From Gottfriedia acidiceleris (GTDB taxonomy: Bacteria; Bacillota; Bacilli; Bacillales; Bacillaceae_G): DNA of 64,000 nucleotides. How positions within the stretch are numbered: position 1 is the stretch's first letter; the number at the start of each line of letters is the position of its first letter. The stretch is from NCBI RefSeq assembly GCF_004138285.1, contig NZ_SCFN01000005.1, positions 310,001 through 374,000 of the forward strand, read 5' to 3'. Below the pieces are notes generated by a model. The model saw only the letters and a program-made list of their open reading frames with translations. It did not search any database and had not been told where the DNA came from. A program made the translations under genes and the position numbers. This document shows positions 38,401 to 46,648 of the stretch, one piece after another.

Positions 38401-39457
38401 CTATTTGAAGGTATTACCGATTGAATTAAATTCTACAGATATGGTAGGAAATAAATCAAATACGATCCAATATTACTTTGTTAAAAAAGGAACACCTTAT
38501 GTGTCAAGTATCCCAAATCAAAAAGAAGTATCTCAAGGTGAAACAGTAACATTTAATGTAAATGCTATGAATCAAGGTGTGTTTAAGAAGGCAGAGTTAG
38601 AATTTAATTATGATCCAACTATTTTTTCGATTACGGATATTGGACTAAACGATAGAGTAAAAGAACGATTTGATGCAACAATGACGAATGAAAACGGCAC
38701 AATTAAGGTCAACTTACAAGCTAAGGATACATCATGGAATACTGAGGATGTATTTTCACTACTTGAACTGAAAGCAAGTGTAAAAAATAATGCATATTTT
38801 AATGACTATACAAAAGTAAGTCTAACAAAAGCTGATTTTACGAACACTTCTGATATAAAAACGTCTAGTGGAAGAGTAGATCCATCAATTAAAGTAAACG
38901 CTTCTAATTCATTATTATTAGGAAATATGTATGGAGAAGCAATCTATAAAGTAGGATCCACTGGACTACCTATGAAACTATTTGATTATTCGAAAATGGG
39001 TGCTTCGGTTAAAGTAATTGATGAAGTTGGAAAACAGATTCTCGGAAACGTACTACAAGATCCAAATTTTGAAGTAAGTTCACTACCATCTACAAGAGAT
39101 AAATTAATGCTTGAACTCGATATACCAGGACATTTTACCGTACAAAAATCCTTCTATATTGGTTTAGATAATAGTATAGGAGAAAAGAAATTTATTCGTA
39201 CAAAACTTGCTAGTGCAGGAGATGTGAACAAAGATAATGTTATAGATATATTAGATGCAATTTATCTAGAAGAGCATTGGGATACAAACGACCGAAAAGG
39301 AGATATTAACTTTGACGGAAAGATTGATCTGACAGATCTGAATTATATTAAACTTAACTTTTTAAAGGAAAATCCAACAGTACCTCACCAAAATCATCCA
39401 AAAGCTACCGAAAACGGTAAAACATTAGAAAGTATTATTAATAGTTTAACAAAGTAG
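35417..39457 (+). CDS. Secreted Vpr-like S8 serine protease with cohesin-like and dockerin modules (copy 1)
   Basis: A 1346-aa exported subtilase. Signal peptide about 1-36 (TTG start with AGGAGG 8 nt upstream), propeptide/inhibitor I9 domain (about 78-180), catalytic domain with Asp220 (VLDTGIDYNHPDL), His273 (HGTHVSG), Asn369 (AAGNAG) and Ser597 (SGTSMASP). A protease-associated insert (about 440-510) splits the catalytic domain, as in Vpr. Fn3-like beta domains follow (about 660-1020), then a cohesin-like module (about 1028-1160, with FKKAELEFNYDPTIFSI) and a dockerin type I module (about 1267-1320) with two calcium-loop repeats, DVNKDNVIDILDA and DINFDGKIDLTDL. It is full length with an intact triad. 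Paralogue of the protease at 47056. Likely digests external protein; what the dockerin docks to is unknown. Confidence 0.92.
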   Translation: MKRKLFKGMLSVLLASSVVAVGSTPSQDYKRMVYAETESKIEQFLSKLTPEQRKALQDLTKSGKPEIRVSDDTDLNSTKEVSVIVEFKQNTANTAMLLEQLKGNSLELEDAKRKVDDSHDKFKKDLDQLNIKHKVKTTFKETFNGVAMTLPANQVQSLLQSDVVNAVYENNKVQLIEPTTPLSKTSTSAYSGKTPQEIMGVDKLHHEGVKGQGIKVGVLDTGIDYNHPDLKEAYKGGYDFVDEDPDPMETTIKDWKASGQPEYVAGRAYYTAHGTHVSGIIAGSGKASSQYAMEGIAPGANLYMYRVLGPYGSGTTEDILEGIERAVNDKMDVINMSLGADYNDPYSPLAIAINNAVLSGVTCVLAAGNAGSAMYTVGSPAASALAITVGSSNTEVAEYNYIGTFKSNSSVVDSEIRYSTNGFGQDPSRLLGKTFEIVDLGQGLESDYSNKNVEGKIVLVSTGTTQTNQKVMLAKQHGASAIFLYSNSPGFIADKFPVTIENTYTYILSGQQALAFKEMLKNETATYTFSKLQKNVQYKEDDLSFFSSRGPASITYDIKPEVTAPGYNIMSTVPSYLYGEKYDGQYQYGYAQFSGTSMASPQVAGVAALLLGKNHKATPAEIKTTLMNTADEMIGNYSVYEIGSGRVDAYEAFHSQVSFQVQDKTLNLSNNTSEEVDDLTGALSFGSLYTNGEEAQDQRKILIENKSSHDKTFDISVSYKTVRNSLDAVSNGIELKTKQSIQVEQKSKEKMVAEIHIPTTAKYGMYEGYINFTNRNNPDEIYQIPFGVRKVKEGVEYLNVSSSVTTLNNGVVNNSNYSLVNFKLNSHIRYLDIFLADENSQDIGYIGNYDGIGMPENADVRVTAFSGEYYPIGITTDQLANIEPTQVKPGTYKLKFVFTDVRGKKMMVEKPILVDNTSPKMSSNLADGVVELDPNNSNIEINGNVMDQGILDLRAVGTNLTQGNNKVYVRYNNNFPSSQSINTEGNFTYKGFFPSYLKVLPIELNSTDMVGNKSNTIQYYFVKKGTPYVSSIPNQKEVSQGETVTFNVNAMNQGVFKKAELEFNYDPTIFSITDIGLNDRVKERFDATMTNENGTIKVNLQAKDTSWNTEDVFSLLELKASVKNNAYFNDYTKVSLTKADFTNTSDIKTSSGRVDPSIKVNASNSLLLGNMYGEAIYKVGSTGLPMKLFDYSKMGASVKVIDEVGKQILGNVLQDPNFEVSSLPSTRDKLMLELDIPGHFTVQKSFYIGLDNSIGEKKFIRTKLASAGDVNKDNVIDILDAIYLEEHWDTNDRKGDINFDGKIDLTDLNYIKLNFLKENPTVPHQNHPKATENGKTLESIINSLTK

Positions 39458-39535
39458 AAATTAGATGAAGTATCTATTTAGCTAACTTAAAGTATCAACT
39501 AAACATACAATATAACAGAATGATTTATTGTATAA

Positions 39536-39583
39536 GAAAGGACATTACATATTAGTGAACTAAATGTAGTGTCCTTATTTTTT
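39536..39583 (+). terminator. Terminator after first S8 protease
   Basis: AAGGACA.TACAT / ATGTA.TGTCCTT stem followed by ATTTTTTG. Confidence 0.85.
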
Positions 39584-40039
39584 GTTTTTTCGGTTGTATA
39601 AAGAAATGTATTATAGTAATGTATACTTTTTAGATTTTTTTTCGGATAATTTTGAATATTAGAGTAGTTATCATATTTTAAAAATATTAATTCCGATTAA
39701 TTATGAAAAAAATTACTTGTTGATACTAAAAATTATGAAAAATCATAGAAAAGAGTAATAAGCCCGAAACTGTTATCAATACAAAACATAAAAATCAAAA
39801 GGAACATATTCGTAACTCTGAATATGTTCCTTTTTTATTTGTATTATTTTTAAGTAATGGAGATTTACATGCTAATTTACGAGTATTATGTAGCAATGTT
39901 TTTATAGGTAGTATGTCATGTTTTTAAGTGTGATAAGAGACCTATTGCTCAGCTTGGTGGAATCTAGCATCCTATTAAAAGCAGGGATTCTAGAAAGAGT
40001 TTTTTTCTTTCCCTAGATCTCATTTTGACCTTTTAAATT
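39584..40039. other. Gap with an orphan terminator upstream of mtlA
   Basis: No gene seen. A strong intrinsic terminator lies at 39797-39836 (AAAAGGAACATATTC / GAATATGTTCCTTTTTT), 215 nt beyond the protease's own terminator, so a short RNA may end there; a possible promoter is TTGTAT-N17-TAATGT near 39593. Further right, three arms sharing TCTAG/CTAGA (39963, 39989, 40012) can form two alternative hairpins. These lie upstream of the mapped-looking mtlA promoter. Confidence 0.4.
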
Positions 40040-40061
40040 TTGTCACATTAGTAAGCGACAA
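40040..40061 (+). promoter_or_regulatory. Probable MtlR operator
   Basis: TTGTCACA, 6 nt, AGCGACAA: an inverted repeat resembling the MtlR site TTGNCACAN4TGTGNCAA of bacilli, placed just upstream of the promoter as expected for an activator. Confidence 0.55.
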
Positions 40062-40079
40062 ATACGAATATTCATTTCA

Positions 40080-40108
40080 TTGTAATGATACTGTAAGCGT
40101 TTTATCAT
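40080..40108 (+). promoter_or_regulatory. mtlA promoter with overlapping cre site
   Basis: TTGTAA (40080-40085), 17-nt spacer, TATCAT (40103-40108). TGTAAGCGTTTTAT (40092-40105) resembles the CcpA cre site, differing at the 3' end, and overlaps spacer and -10, suggesting repression by glucose. Confidence 0.65.
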
Positions 40109-40140
40109 TTGTATATAAGCTTCTCAGGGGAGGTAAGATT

Positions 40141-41571
40141 TTGAATACGGAAAAAAATAATAATATAAAGGTAAAAATACAACGCTTTGGTAGTTTTCTA
40201 AGCGGTATGGTAATGCCAAATATTGGTGCCTTTATTGCATGGGGATTAATAACAGCACTGTTTATACCTACTGGATGGATACCTAATGCAAAGTTGGCGG
40301 TATTAGTAGGTCCAATGATTACATACTTATTACCATTGCTAATAGGTTTTACTGGGGGAAGAATGGTCCATGATATTCGAGGCGGAGTTGTTGGTGCTAT
40401 TGCAACAATGGGGGTAATTGTTGGTGCAGAGATGCCGATGTTTTTAGGCGCTATGATTATGGGACCACTTGGCGGTTTGGCTATAAAGAAATTTGACCAA
40501 GCTATACAAGGAAAAGTTAAGTCAGGATTTGAGATGTTAGTTAATAATTTCTCAGCGGGTATTTTAGGAGCAATTTTAGCAATAATTGGCTTGATAGGTG
40601 TTAATCCAGTTGTTTCAACACTAACAGAAGCATTAGCTAATGGCGTAGATATGATGGTAAAAGCAAATGTCATTCCATTGGCAAACATATTTATTGAACC
40701 AGCAAAAATCTTATTTTTAAACAATGCTATTAACCATGGAATTTTAAGTCCAATTGGTCTTGAACAAGCGAAATCAGCTGGAAAGTCACTTTTATTTTTA
40801 CTAGAAGCAAATCCAGGACCGGGCTTAGGCGTACTATTAGCATATACGATATTCGGAAAAGGTACAGCTAAACAAACAGCGCCAGGAGCAGTGATTATCC
40901 ATTTCTTAGGTGGGATTCATGAGATTTATTTCCCATATATCTTAATGAGACCTTTATTAATCTTTTCAGTTATCGCTGGTGGTGTGGCTGGTACATTTAC
41001 TTTTAATATATTAGGCGCAGGTCTAGTAGCAGCAGCTTCTCCAGGTAGTATTATTGCAATATTAGCAATGGCTCCAAAAGGAGGATACTTACCAATTCTT
41101 GCGGGAGTATTTGTTGCAACAGCCGTTTCATTTATTGTTTCAGCTGTAGTTCTAAAATCATCTAAGTCAGTTGCCTCAGATGAAGATTTAGAAAGAGCAG
41201 CTCAAAAAACACAAGATTTAAAAGGCAAAGAAAGTAAAGTAGCTAGTCTATTACAGACTGAAAAAGAAGTAGCTAGTTCTCTTGGTATTGATAAAGAAGT
41301 GAAGAAGATCATTTTTGCTTGTGATGCCGGCATGGGATCTAGTGCGATGGGAGCATCAATATTACGCAAAAAGGTAAAAACAGTGGGAATAGAATTAGAG
41401 GTTACGAATGTAGCAATTAATAATTTACCAAATGATGTAGATGTTGTCATAACCCATAAAGATTTAACTGATCGAGCAAAAGCAAAAGTACCGAATGCAG
41501 TTCATATCTCAGTAGAGAACTTCTTAAACAGTCCAAAGTATGATGAATTAGTGAATTCTTTAATAAAATAA
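40141..41571 (+). CDS. mtlA: PTS mannitol transporter subunit IICB
   Basis: A 476-aa enzyme IICB of the mannitol phosphotransferase system. Membrane IIC domain (about 12-340) with GMVMPNIGAFIAWG, the GGIHEIYFPYILMRP substrate-site segment and several helices; cytoplasmic IIB domain (about 380-476) with active-site Cys in FACDAGMGSSAMGA. It takes up mannitol and phosphorylates it to mannitol 1-phosphate. Length equals the B. subtilis MtlA type that lacks the fused IIA. Starts at TTG with GGGGAGGTAAG upstream. First gene of mtlA-mtlR-mtlF-mtlD. Confidence 0.96.
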   Translation: MNTEKNNNIKVKIQRFGSFLSGMVMPNIGAFIAWGLITALFIPTGWIPNAKLAVLVGPMITYLLPLLIGFTGGRMVHDIRGGVVGAIATMGVIVGAEMPMFLGAMIMGPLGGLAIKKFDQAIQGKVKSGFEMLVNNFSAGILGAILAIIGLIGVNPVVSTLTEALANGVDMMVKANVIPLANIFIEPAKILFLNNAINHGILSPIGLEQAKSAGKSLLFLLEANPGPGLGVLLAYTIFGKGTAKQTAPGAVIIHFLGGIHEIYFPYILMRPLLIFSVIAGGVAGTFTFNILGAGLVAAASPGSIIAILAMAPKGGYLPILAGVFVATAVSFIVSAVVLKSSKSVASDEDLERAAQKTQDLKGKESKVASLLQTEKEVASSLGIDKEVKKIIFACDAGMGSSAMGASILRKKVKTVGIELEVTNVAINNLPNDVDVVITHKDLTDRAKAKVPNAVHISVENFLNSPKYDELVNSLIK

Positions 41572-41592
41572 TAAAAATTTAAAGAGGTATAT

Positions 41593-43695
41593 ATGTATAT
41601 ATCAGCAAGAGAAAGAGAAATCATTAATTTGTTGTTGGATCATCCAAACGGAATCAATGTTCAAGAAATTGCAGAGAACCTAAATGTTAGTAGCCGAACC
41701 GTGCAACGGGAACTAAAAGGAGTCGAAAGTATTGCGTCAGCACATAACCTTTATTTAAAAAAGGTGTTAGGTGTCGGAATGTATATTGAAGGGACACCTG
41801 AGCAAAAGAATGAGCTTCAAATTGCAATATTAAAAAGTGGGCAAGAGTTTACTCAACAAGAAAGACAGGAGTTAATTCTATGTTCCTTATTAAAAGTACC
41901 AGAATCTATTAAACTAAGCTCACTAGCAAATGATTTGCATGTTACCGTTGCTACAGTTAGTAATGATCTTAATAAAGTAGAAGAATGGTTAAAAGACTTC
42001 GATTTGGAACTAATTAGAAAGAAAGGGTACGGCATTGCTTTACTAGGATCGGAACGAAAAAAAAGAAAAGCCCTAGGACATCTAATCGCACAGCAATTAA
42101 ATGAATATGAGTTTTTATCTGTAGTGGAAGATGAGTATGAGTCAAAGAATAGATTCTCAAATGGATTATTAGAAATAATAAAACTAGAAAAGCTCACCAT
42201 GATTGGAAAAATGATTCGAGATATTGAACAACAATTACCTTATTCTCTAGCTGATAGTGCGTTTATGACATTTACGATTCACTTATCTTTAGCCATAGAA
42301 AGAATTATTCAAGGTGAAGTAGTACAGATGGATCAAGAGGTTCTTGAAGAATTAAGTACCTCTAAAGAATTTAATATCGCCAGTCAGATTGTTAATGAAT
42401 TAGAAGAAGTGTTTAAAGTTAATATCCCAAATGCTGAAAAAGGGTATATTACGATGCATTTATTAGGTGCAAGGCAGCGTCAAGAGAAAAATGATTGGCT
42501 AGAAGAGAGTAGTACAGAAATCGTTGTAGGCTCAAAAAAGTTAATCAATTATGTATCTAAAGAACTTGAAATAAATTTTGAAGAAGACCAAGCCTTATTT
42601 GAAGGACTAATTACTCATATTGAACCAGCAATCTATCGAATTCAAAAAAAGCTAGATGCAAATAATCCTTTAGCAGGTCAAATTCAAGAGGATTATCCTG
42701 CACTGTTTAAGACCATTCAAGAAGGATTAAATGAAGCTTTTCCAACGATTGTTTTTCCAACTGAGGAAATCGCTTATCTTGTTCTACATTTTGGTTCATC
42801 TCAAGTAATCTATGATAACAGTAAAGAGGTTAGCGCGCTTGTATTATGTTCAAGTGGGATTGGTTCTTCTAAAATGTTAGCGAGTCGAATCAAAAAAGAG
42901 ATAAAAGAAATAACGGATATCGAAGTATCGTCTTTAGCAAACTTAAGAAATATTCAAATTGAACAATATGACATTATTTTATCTACAGTTGAGATGCCGG
43001 GATTTTCTAAAAAATATATTACCGTAAATCCTTTATTGCCAAAGAAAGAAGCTGAGCAGATTCGTGATGAAATAAAACGCAACTCTCTTACAACTGAAGC
43101 AACTCTACTAAGAAAGTTCCATAGCAAAAAGCTTCAAAAGCAGATAAAGCTAGAAACGCCAGAATTAATTAAACAAAATCTTGAAGTAGTTCATCAGTAC
43201 ACAGAAACTGTACTCCATATCTTGAATACATTTGAGACAATCTCATTACCGTTTATTCCAACTTCTTCTATTTTATTATTAGAAGTATGCAAACAAGCAA
43301 ATGTTAGAGGATTGATAGGTGATTATTTTGAGGTGACTAACCAACTTACAGAAAGAGAAAAGAAGGGTGGCCTAGGGATACCAGGTACTAGCATAGCACT
43401 GTATCATTGTCGGTCAGAATATGTTATGCAACCAGTGTTTTTATCCTTTTTGCTTAATGAGCCAATGGTTGTCAAAGCAATGGACCACTCATCAATAAAA
43501 ATCAATACTTTACTTTTATTACTAGCTCCAGTTGATATGCAAACAGGACAATTAGAAGTGTTGAGTACAATTAGTTCAACAATTATTGAGGATGAAGAAT
43601 CAACGCGGATTTTTACATCTAATAATTATACAGATATATATAACAAATTAAGCTATGCATTATATGAAAATTTACAAAAAAGATTTAAGAATTGA
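41593..43695 (+). CDS. mtlR: Mannitol operon transcriptional activator MtlR
   Basis: A 700-aa PRD-containing activator: N-terminal winged HTH pairs (about 1-160, including NVSSRTVQRELKGVE and HVTVATVSNDLNKVEEWL), two PTS regulation domains (about 190-290 and 300-400, with conserved His in MHLLGAR and THIEPAIYRI, and LHFGSSQ), EIIB-Gat-like domain (about 410-500, with CSSGIGSSKMLASR carrying the regulatory Cys) and EIIA-like domain (about 545-695). Activated through PTS phosphorylation in the absence of glucose and presence of mannitol. Follows mtlA by 21 nt with AAAGAGGT as ribosome site. Confidence 0.95.
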   Translation: MYISAREREIINLLLDHPNGINVQEIAENLNVSSRTVQRELKGVESIASAHNLYLKKVLGVGMYIEGTPEQKNELQIAILKSGQEFTQQERQELILCSLLKVPESIKLSSLANDLHVTVATVSNDLNKVEEWLKDFDLELIRKKGYGIALLGSERKKRKALGHLIAQQLNEYEFLSVVEDEYESKNRFSNGLLEIIKLEKLTMIGKMIRDIEQQLPYSLADSAFMTFTIHLSLAIERIIQGEVVQMDQEVLEELSTSKEFNIASQIVNELEEVFKVNIPNAEKGYITMHLLGARQRQEKNDWLEESSTEIVVGSKKLINYVSKELEINFEEDQALFEGLITHIEPAIYRIQKKLDANNPLAGQIQEDYPALFKTIQEGLNEAFPTIVFPTEEIAYLVLHFGSSQVIYDNSKEVSALVLCSSGIGSSKMLASRIKKEIKEITDIEVSSLANLRNIQIEQYDIILSTVEMPGFSKKYITVNPLLPKKEAEQIRDEIKRNSLTTEATLLRKFHSKKLQKQIKLETPELIKQNLEVVHQYTETVLHILNTFETISLPFIPTSSILLLEVCKQANVRGLIGDYFEVTNQLTEREKKGGLGIPGTSIALYHCRSEYVMQPVFLSFLLNEPMVVKAMDHSSIKINTLLLLLAPVDMQTGQLEVLSTISSTIIEDEESTRIFTSNNYTDIYNKLSYALYENLQKRFKN

Positions 43696-43706
43696 GGGAT
43701 TAATAA

Positions 43707-44144
43707 ATGATTCAAACAGTATTACCAACAGATAATGTTTTATTAAATGTAGATGTGAAAACAAAAGATGAAGCTATTCGTTTAGCAGGAAATCTTTTAG
43801 TAAAAAACGGTTATGTAAAAGAAAATTATATTGAAAAGATGATTGAAAGAGAAGAGTCGTTAACAACTTATATGGGGAACTTTATTGCGATTCCACACGG
43901 AACTGAGGAGTCAAAACAAGAGGTAATCTCATCTGGAATTTCGATTCTTCAAATTCCTAACGGAGTAGACTTTGGGAACGGAAATATTGTAAAGGTAGTG
44001 TTCGGTATTGCAGGCAAAGATAATGAGCATCTTGATCTGTTATCTCAAATAGCGATTCTTTGTTCAGAGGAAGAAAATGTACATAAATTGGTCGCTGCCA
44101 CATCAAAAGAGGAACTAATTTTAATGTTTAGCGAGGAGGAGTAA
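43707..44144 (+). CDS. mtlF: PTS mannitol-specific enzyme IIA
   Basis: A 145-aa EIIA-Mtl/Fru domain with phospho-acceptor His in FIAIPHGTEESKQ (about residue 60) and GIAGKDNEHLDLLSQIA. Accepts phosphate from HPr and passes it to the MtlA IIB cysteine. Gap of 11 nt after mtlR and 1 nt before mtlD, so clearly one operon. Confidence 0.96.
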   Translation: MIQTVLPTDNVLLNVDVKTKDEAIRLAGNLLVKNGYVKENYIEKMIEREESLTTYMGNFIAIPHGTEESKQEVISSGISILQIPNGVDFGNGNIVKVVFGIAGKDNEHLDLLSQIAILCSEEENVHKLVAATSKEELILMFSEEE

Positions 44145-44145
44145 G

Positions 44146-45309
44146 ATGTTAGCTGTACACTTTGGCGCAGGAAATATTGGAAGAGGATTTATAGGACAAT
44201 TATTACACAAGGCAGGATATGAGATTTGCTTCGTTGATGTAAATGAAGAGGTTATTAATGAACTAAATGAGAAGAAATCATATACTGTCATGCTAGCAGA
44301 TCGTACTCAAGAAAAAATAAAGATAACAAATGTAAGAGGTATTAACAGTCTGAAAGATCCACAGGAAGTAGCAAAAGTAATTGCACAGGCTGATATTGTA
44401 ACAACAGCAGTAGGTCCCTCAATTCTTCCTAAAATAGCAAAGCTAATTGCAGATGGATTAATTGAAAGGGTTGAGAATTCAGATAAAGCGTTAAATATAA
44501 TTGCGTGTGAAAATATGATAAGTGGAAGTACTTTTTTAAGAGATGAAGTTTATTTAAACATGACATTATCTCAGAAGAAAAAAACTGAACAGTCGGTCAG
44601 TTTTCCGGATGCTGCAGTAGATCGAATCGTACCAATTCAAAGTCATGAAGATAAATTATTAGTAGCAGTGGAACCATTTTATGAGTGGGTGATTGATCAA
44701 TCAAAAATGATAGGTGAAGTTCCATCAATTAATGGTGTGACTTATGTAGAGGATTTACTTCCTTATATTGAAAGAAAATTATTTACTGTAAACACTGGTC
44801 ACGCAGCGACTGCATATTTAGGGAATTTCTACGGATATAAAACGATAAAAGAAGCAATTTCTGATGAGAATATTAGAAATACTGTTAGCTCTATTTTAGA
44901 TGAAACAGGTAAGTTATTAGTTAAAAAATATAACTTTGACTTAGATCAACATAGTGCCTATATTAAAAAAATAATAGGTAGATTTGATAATGAGTATATT
45001 TCAGATGAATTATCTCGTGTTGCTCGTTCTCCAATACGTAAATTAGGAGCAAATGACCGTTTTATTAAGCCAGCAAGAGAGTTAATAAACTTCGGGATAA
45101 CACCTAACCATTTAGTTAAAGCAATTGCAGTTGCTCTATTCTATAAAAATAATGATGATCATGAAGCAGTTGAACTACAAAGCTTCCTTCAAGGTCACTC
45201 TGTGGAAGAGTTGCTTGTTAAATATTCAGAATTATCAGACTGTAAAAAGTTGATTAGTTTAATCATTAATGAATACAATAAGTTAGAGAAGGACTTACTT
45301 GTTCATTAA
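44146..45309 (+). CDS. mtlD: Mannitol-1-phosphate 5-dehydrogenase
   Basis: A 387-aa polyol dehydrogenase: N-terminal NAD-binding motif HFGAGNIGRGFIG, DAAVDRIVP, catalytic-region NTGHAATAYLG and the conserved RDP-like Lys/Asn/His set. Oxidizes mannitol 1-phosphate to fructose 6-phosphate. AGGAGGAG ribosome site overlaps the end of mtlF. Last gene of the operon, ended by a bidirectional terminator. Confidence 0.97.
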   Translation: MLAVHFGAGNIGRGFIGQLLHKAGYEICFVDVNEEVINELNEKKSYTVMLADRTQEKIKITNVRGINSLKDPQEVAKVIAQADIVTTAVGPSILPKIAKLIADGLIERVENSDKALNIIACENMISGSTFLRDEVYLNMTLSQKKKTEQSVSFPDAAVDRIVPIQSHEDKLLVAVEPFYEWVIDQSKMIGEVPSINGVTYVEDLLPYIERKLFTVNTGHAATAYLGNFYGYKTIKEAISDENIRNTVSSILDETGKLLVKKYNFDLDQHSAYIKKIIGRFDNEYISDELSRVARSPIRKLGANDRFIKPARELINFGITPNHLVKAIAVALFYKNNDDHEAVELQSFLQGHSVEELLVKYSELSDCKKLISLIINEYNKLEKDLLVH

Positions 45310-45341
45310 TTTTACTAGATTTATAGACTCTAAAAGTACAG

Positions 45342-45376
45342 AAAGGGACAGATTCAATATGGAACAGTCCCTTTTA
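45342..45376. terminator. Bidirectional terminator between mtlD and the RRNPP regulator
   Basis: AAAGGGAC.G.TTC / GAA.AGTCCCTTTT hairpin located between two convergent genes, usable from both sides. Confidence 0.85.
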
Positions 45377-45400
45377 TCTATTCTGCCTTATCTATTTTAA

Positions 45401-46648
45401 CTAATTACCACTAATAAACATTTCTCCAGCATGAACTGCTTTCTCATATTGCTTAGTCTTAACATAGTGCGAGTAGAGCAACTTTGCATACTTACTTGCA
45501 TGTGTGACATGATGGTGATCCTTAAAGAAAGGAAATGCAGTTTGTTCCATAAAATCATAATATTCATCAAATTTTTCGTTAAAACGTAAAATTAGAAGGA
45601 TAAAGAGAATCTGATATAAATCATTCGCCGCCTTTTCTGAAAGAGCAAGCCCTTCATTTGCCTCATTTAGCAATTCATTCTTTGATAAAATCTTCCCTTC
45701 TTCAGCATTATCTAGGTAGTTATACAAACGGTTTAAATAAGGTAAGGATTGTTTATCAGCTTCTTCAACTGATTTTTTATAAAAAATATGTGCATTTTTA
45801 AAGTCCTGCTTCCAAAAATACATTAGACCTAAATTATGTAAGATCATTCCTCTTTTATCTAAAAGACCTAAAGCTTCGCTATGTTCAATTAAACTCTCAT
45901 ACCTTTTTACAATTTCTTCAAAATCTAGTTGTGTACTTTCTTTTAATTGTACTAGCATCAAGGATTCAGCCAATATCGCTCTTGCGTAATTATTTGTTTT
46001 ATTAAAATATCTAAAAGCCTTTTCACCATAGAAATATGCCATAACTTTAGAGTGTGTCCAATGATAGGCCGATCCTAGATGATAGTAATATTCTTTATTT
46101 CCGTATTCCTCTATATTGACCTTCTTTAATTCTTGTAATGCAGTTTGTCTATTTGCATTTTCTAGACCGGTATATTGAGTTAAATAATATATTCCTCTGA
46201 CATGATGGAATAAGTTCTTTTCATAAGTTGACATGGATGGAGAATCTTTTTCAACCCGTTTAATAATACGATCTGCTTTTTCAATGTTTTTACATAAAAT
46301 AAAATATCGGGCTAATAAAAGCTGGAAATAGACAGCATAGTTGGACGCACAAATATAGTGAATGCTTTCTAGTTCTTCTTTAATTATTATGACATCCTTC
46401 ATTCGCTCTAATATGATTGCATTGTGCCATTTTTGGAGTTTCTTTTCAATATTGTGAACAGCTTCTATCTCATTTTTAATGTCAATCTGAAGACGTTGAG
46501 AGAACAGTTGAATAATTTCTTCAGAATATCGAGTTTCACCTCTTTCAATTCTACTTACATGGGTAGCAGTACAAATGTCTTTTCCTAACTCCTCTTGGGT
46601 CAATCCCGCTTTTTTACGATAAAATTTAATGATCTCGCCTTCAAGCAT
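45401..46648 (-). CDS. HTH–TPR transcriptional regulator of the RRNPP (NprR/PlcR-like) class
   Basis: A 415-aa regulator. XRE-type HTH at about 1-60 (IIKFYRKKAGLTQEELGKDIC, then THVSRIERGETRYSEE) followed by about nine helical TPR-like repeats (about 70-410), e.g. the repeat around LHNLGLMYFWKQDFKNAHIFYKKSVEEA. Length and layout match NprR (about 420 aa) more than PlcR (about 285 aa). Such proteins bind a short secreted, re-imported peptide and control secreted proteases or sporulation. It is transcribed away from the second S8 protease, which makes that gene its prime candidate target. No cognate peptide gene was found downstream, where nprX/papR usually lie. AAAGGAGAG ribosome site 5-6 nt before ATG. 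Confidence 0.8.
   Translation of the reverse strand: MLEGEIIKFYRKKAGLTQEELGKDICTATHVSRIERGETRYSEEIIQLFSQRLQIDIKNEIEAVHNIEKKLQKWHNAIILERMKDVIIIKEELESIHYICASNYAVYFQLLLARYFILCKNIEKADRIIKRVEKDSPSMSTYEKNLFHHVRGIYYLTQYTGLENANRQTALQELKKVNIEEYGNKEYYYHLGSAYHWTHSKVMAYFYGEKAFRYFNKTNNYARAILAESLMLVQLKESTQLDFEEIVKRYESLIEHSEALGLLDKRGMILHNLGLMYFWKQDFKNAHIFYKKSVEEADKQSLPYLNRLYNYLDNAEEGKILSKNELLNEANEGLALSEKAANDLYQILFILLILRFNEKFDEYYDFMEQTAFPFFKDHHHVTHASKYAKLLYSHYVKTKQYEKAVHAGEMFISGN

Noticed and set aside
40077-40724. 215-codon antisense frame opposite mtlA
   Set aside because: Fully overlaps the well-supported mtlA on the other strand; composition is that of a codon-shadow of membrane helices.
45301-45400. 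nprX/papR-like peptide gene downstream of the RRNPP regulator
   Set aside because: Only a terminator and a 20-codon TTG frame running into mtlD antisense are present; no signal-peptide character.
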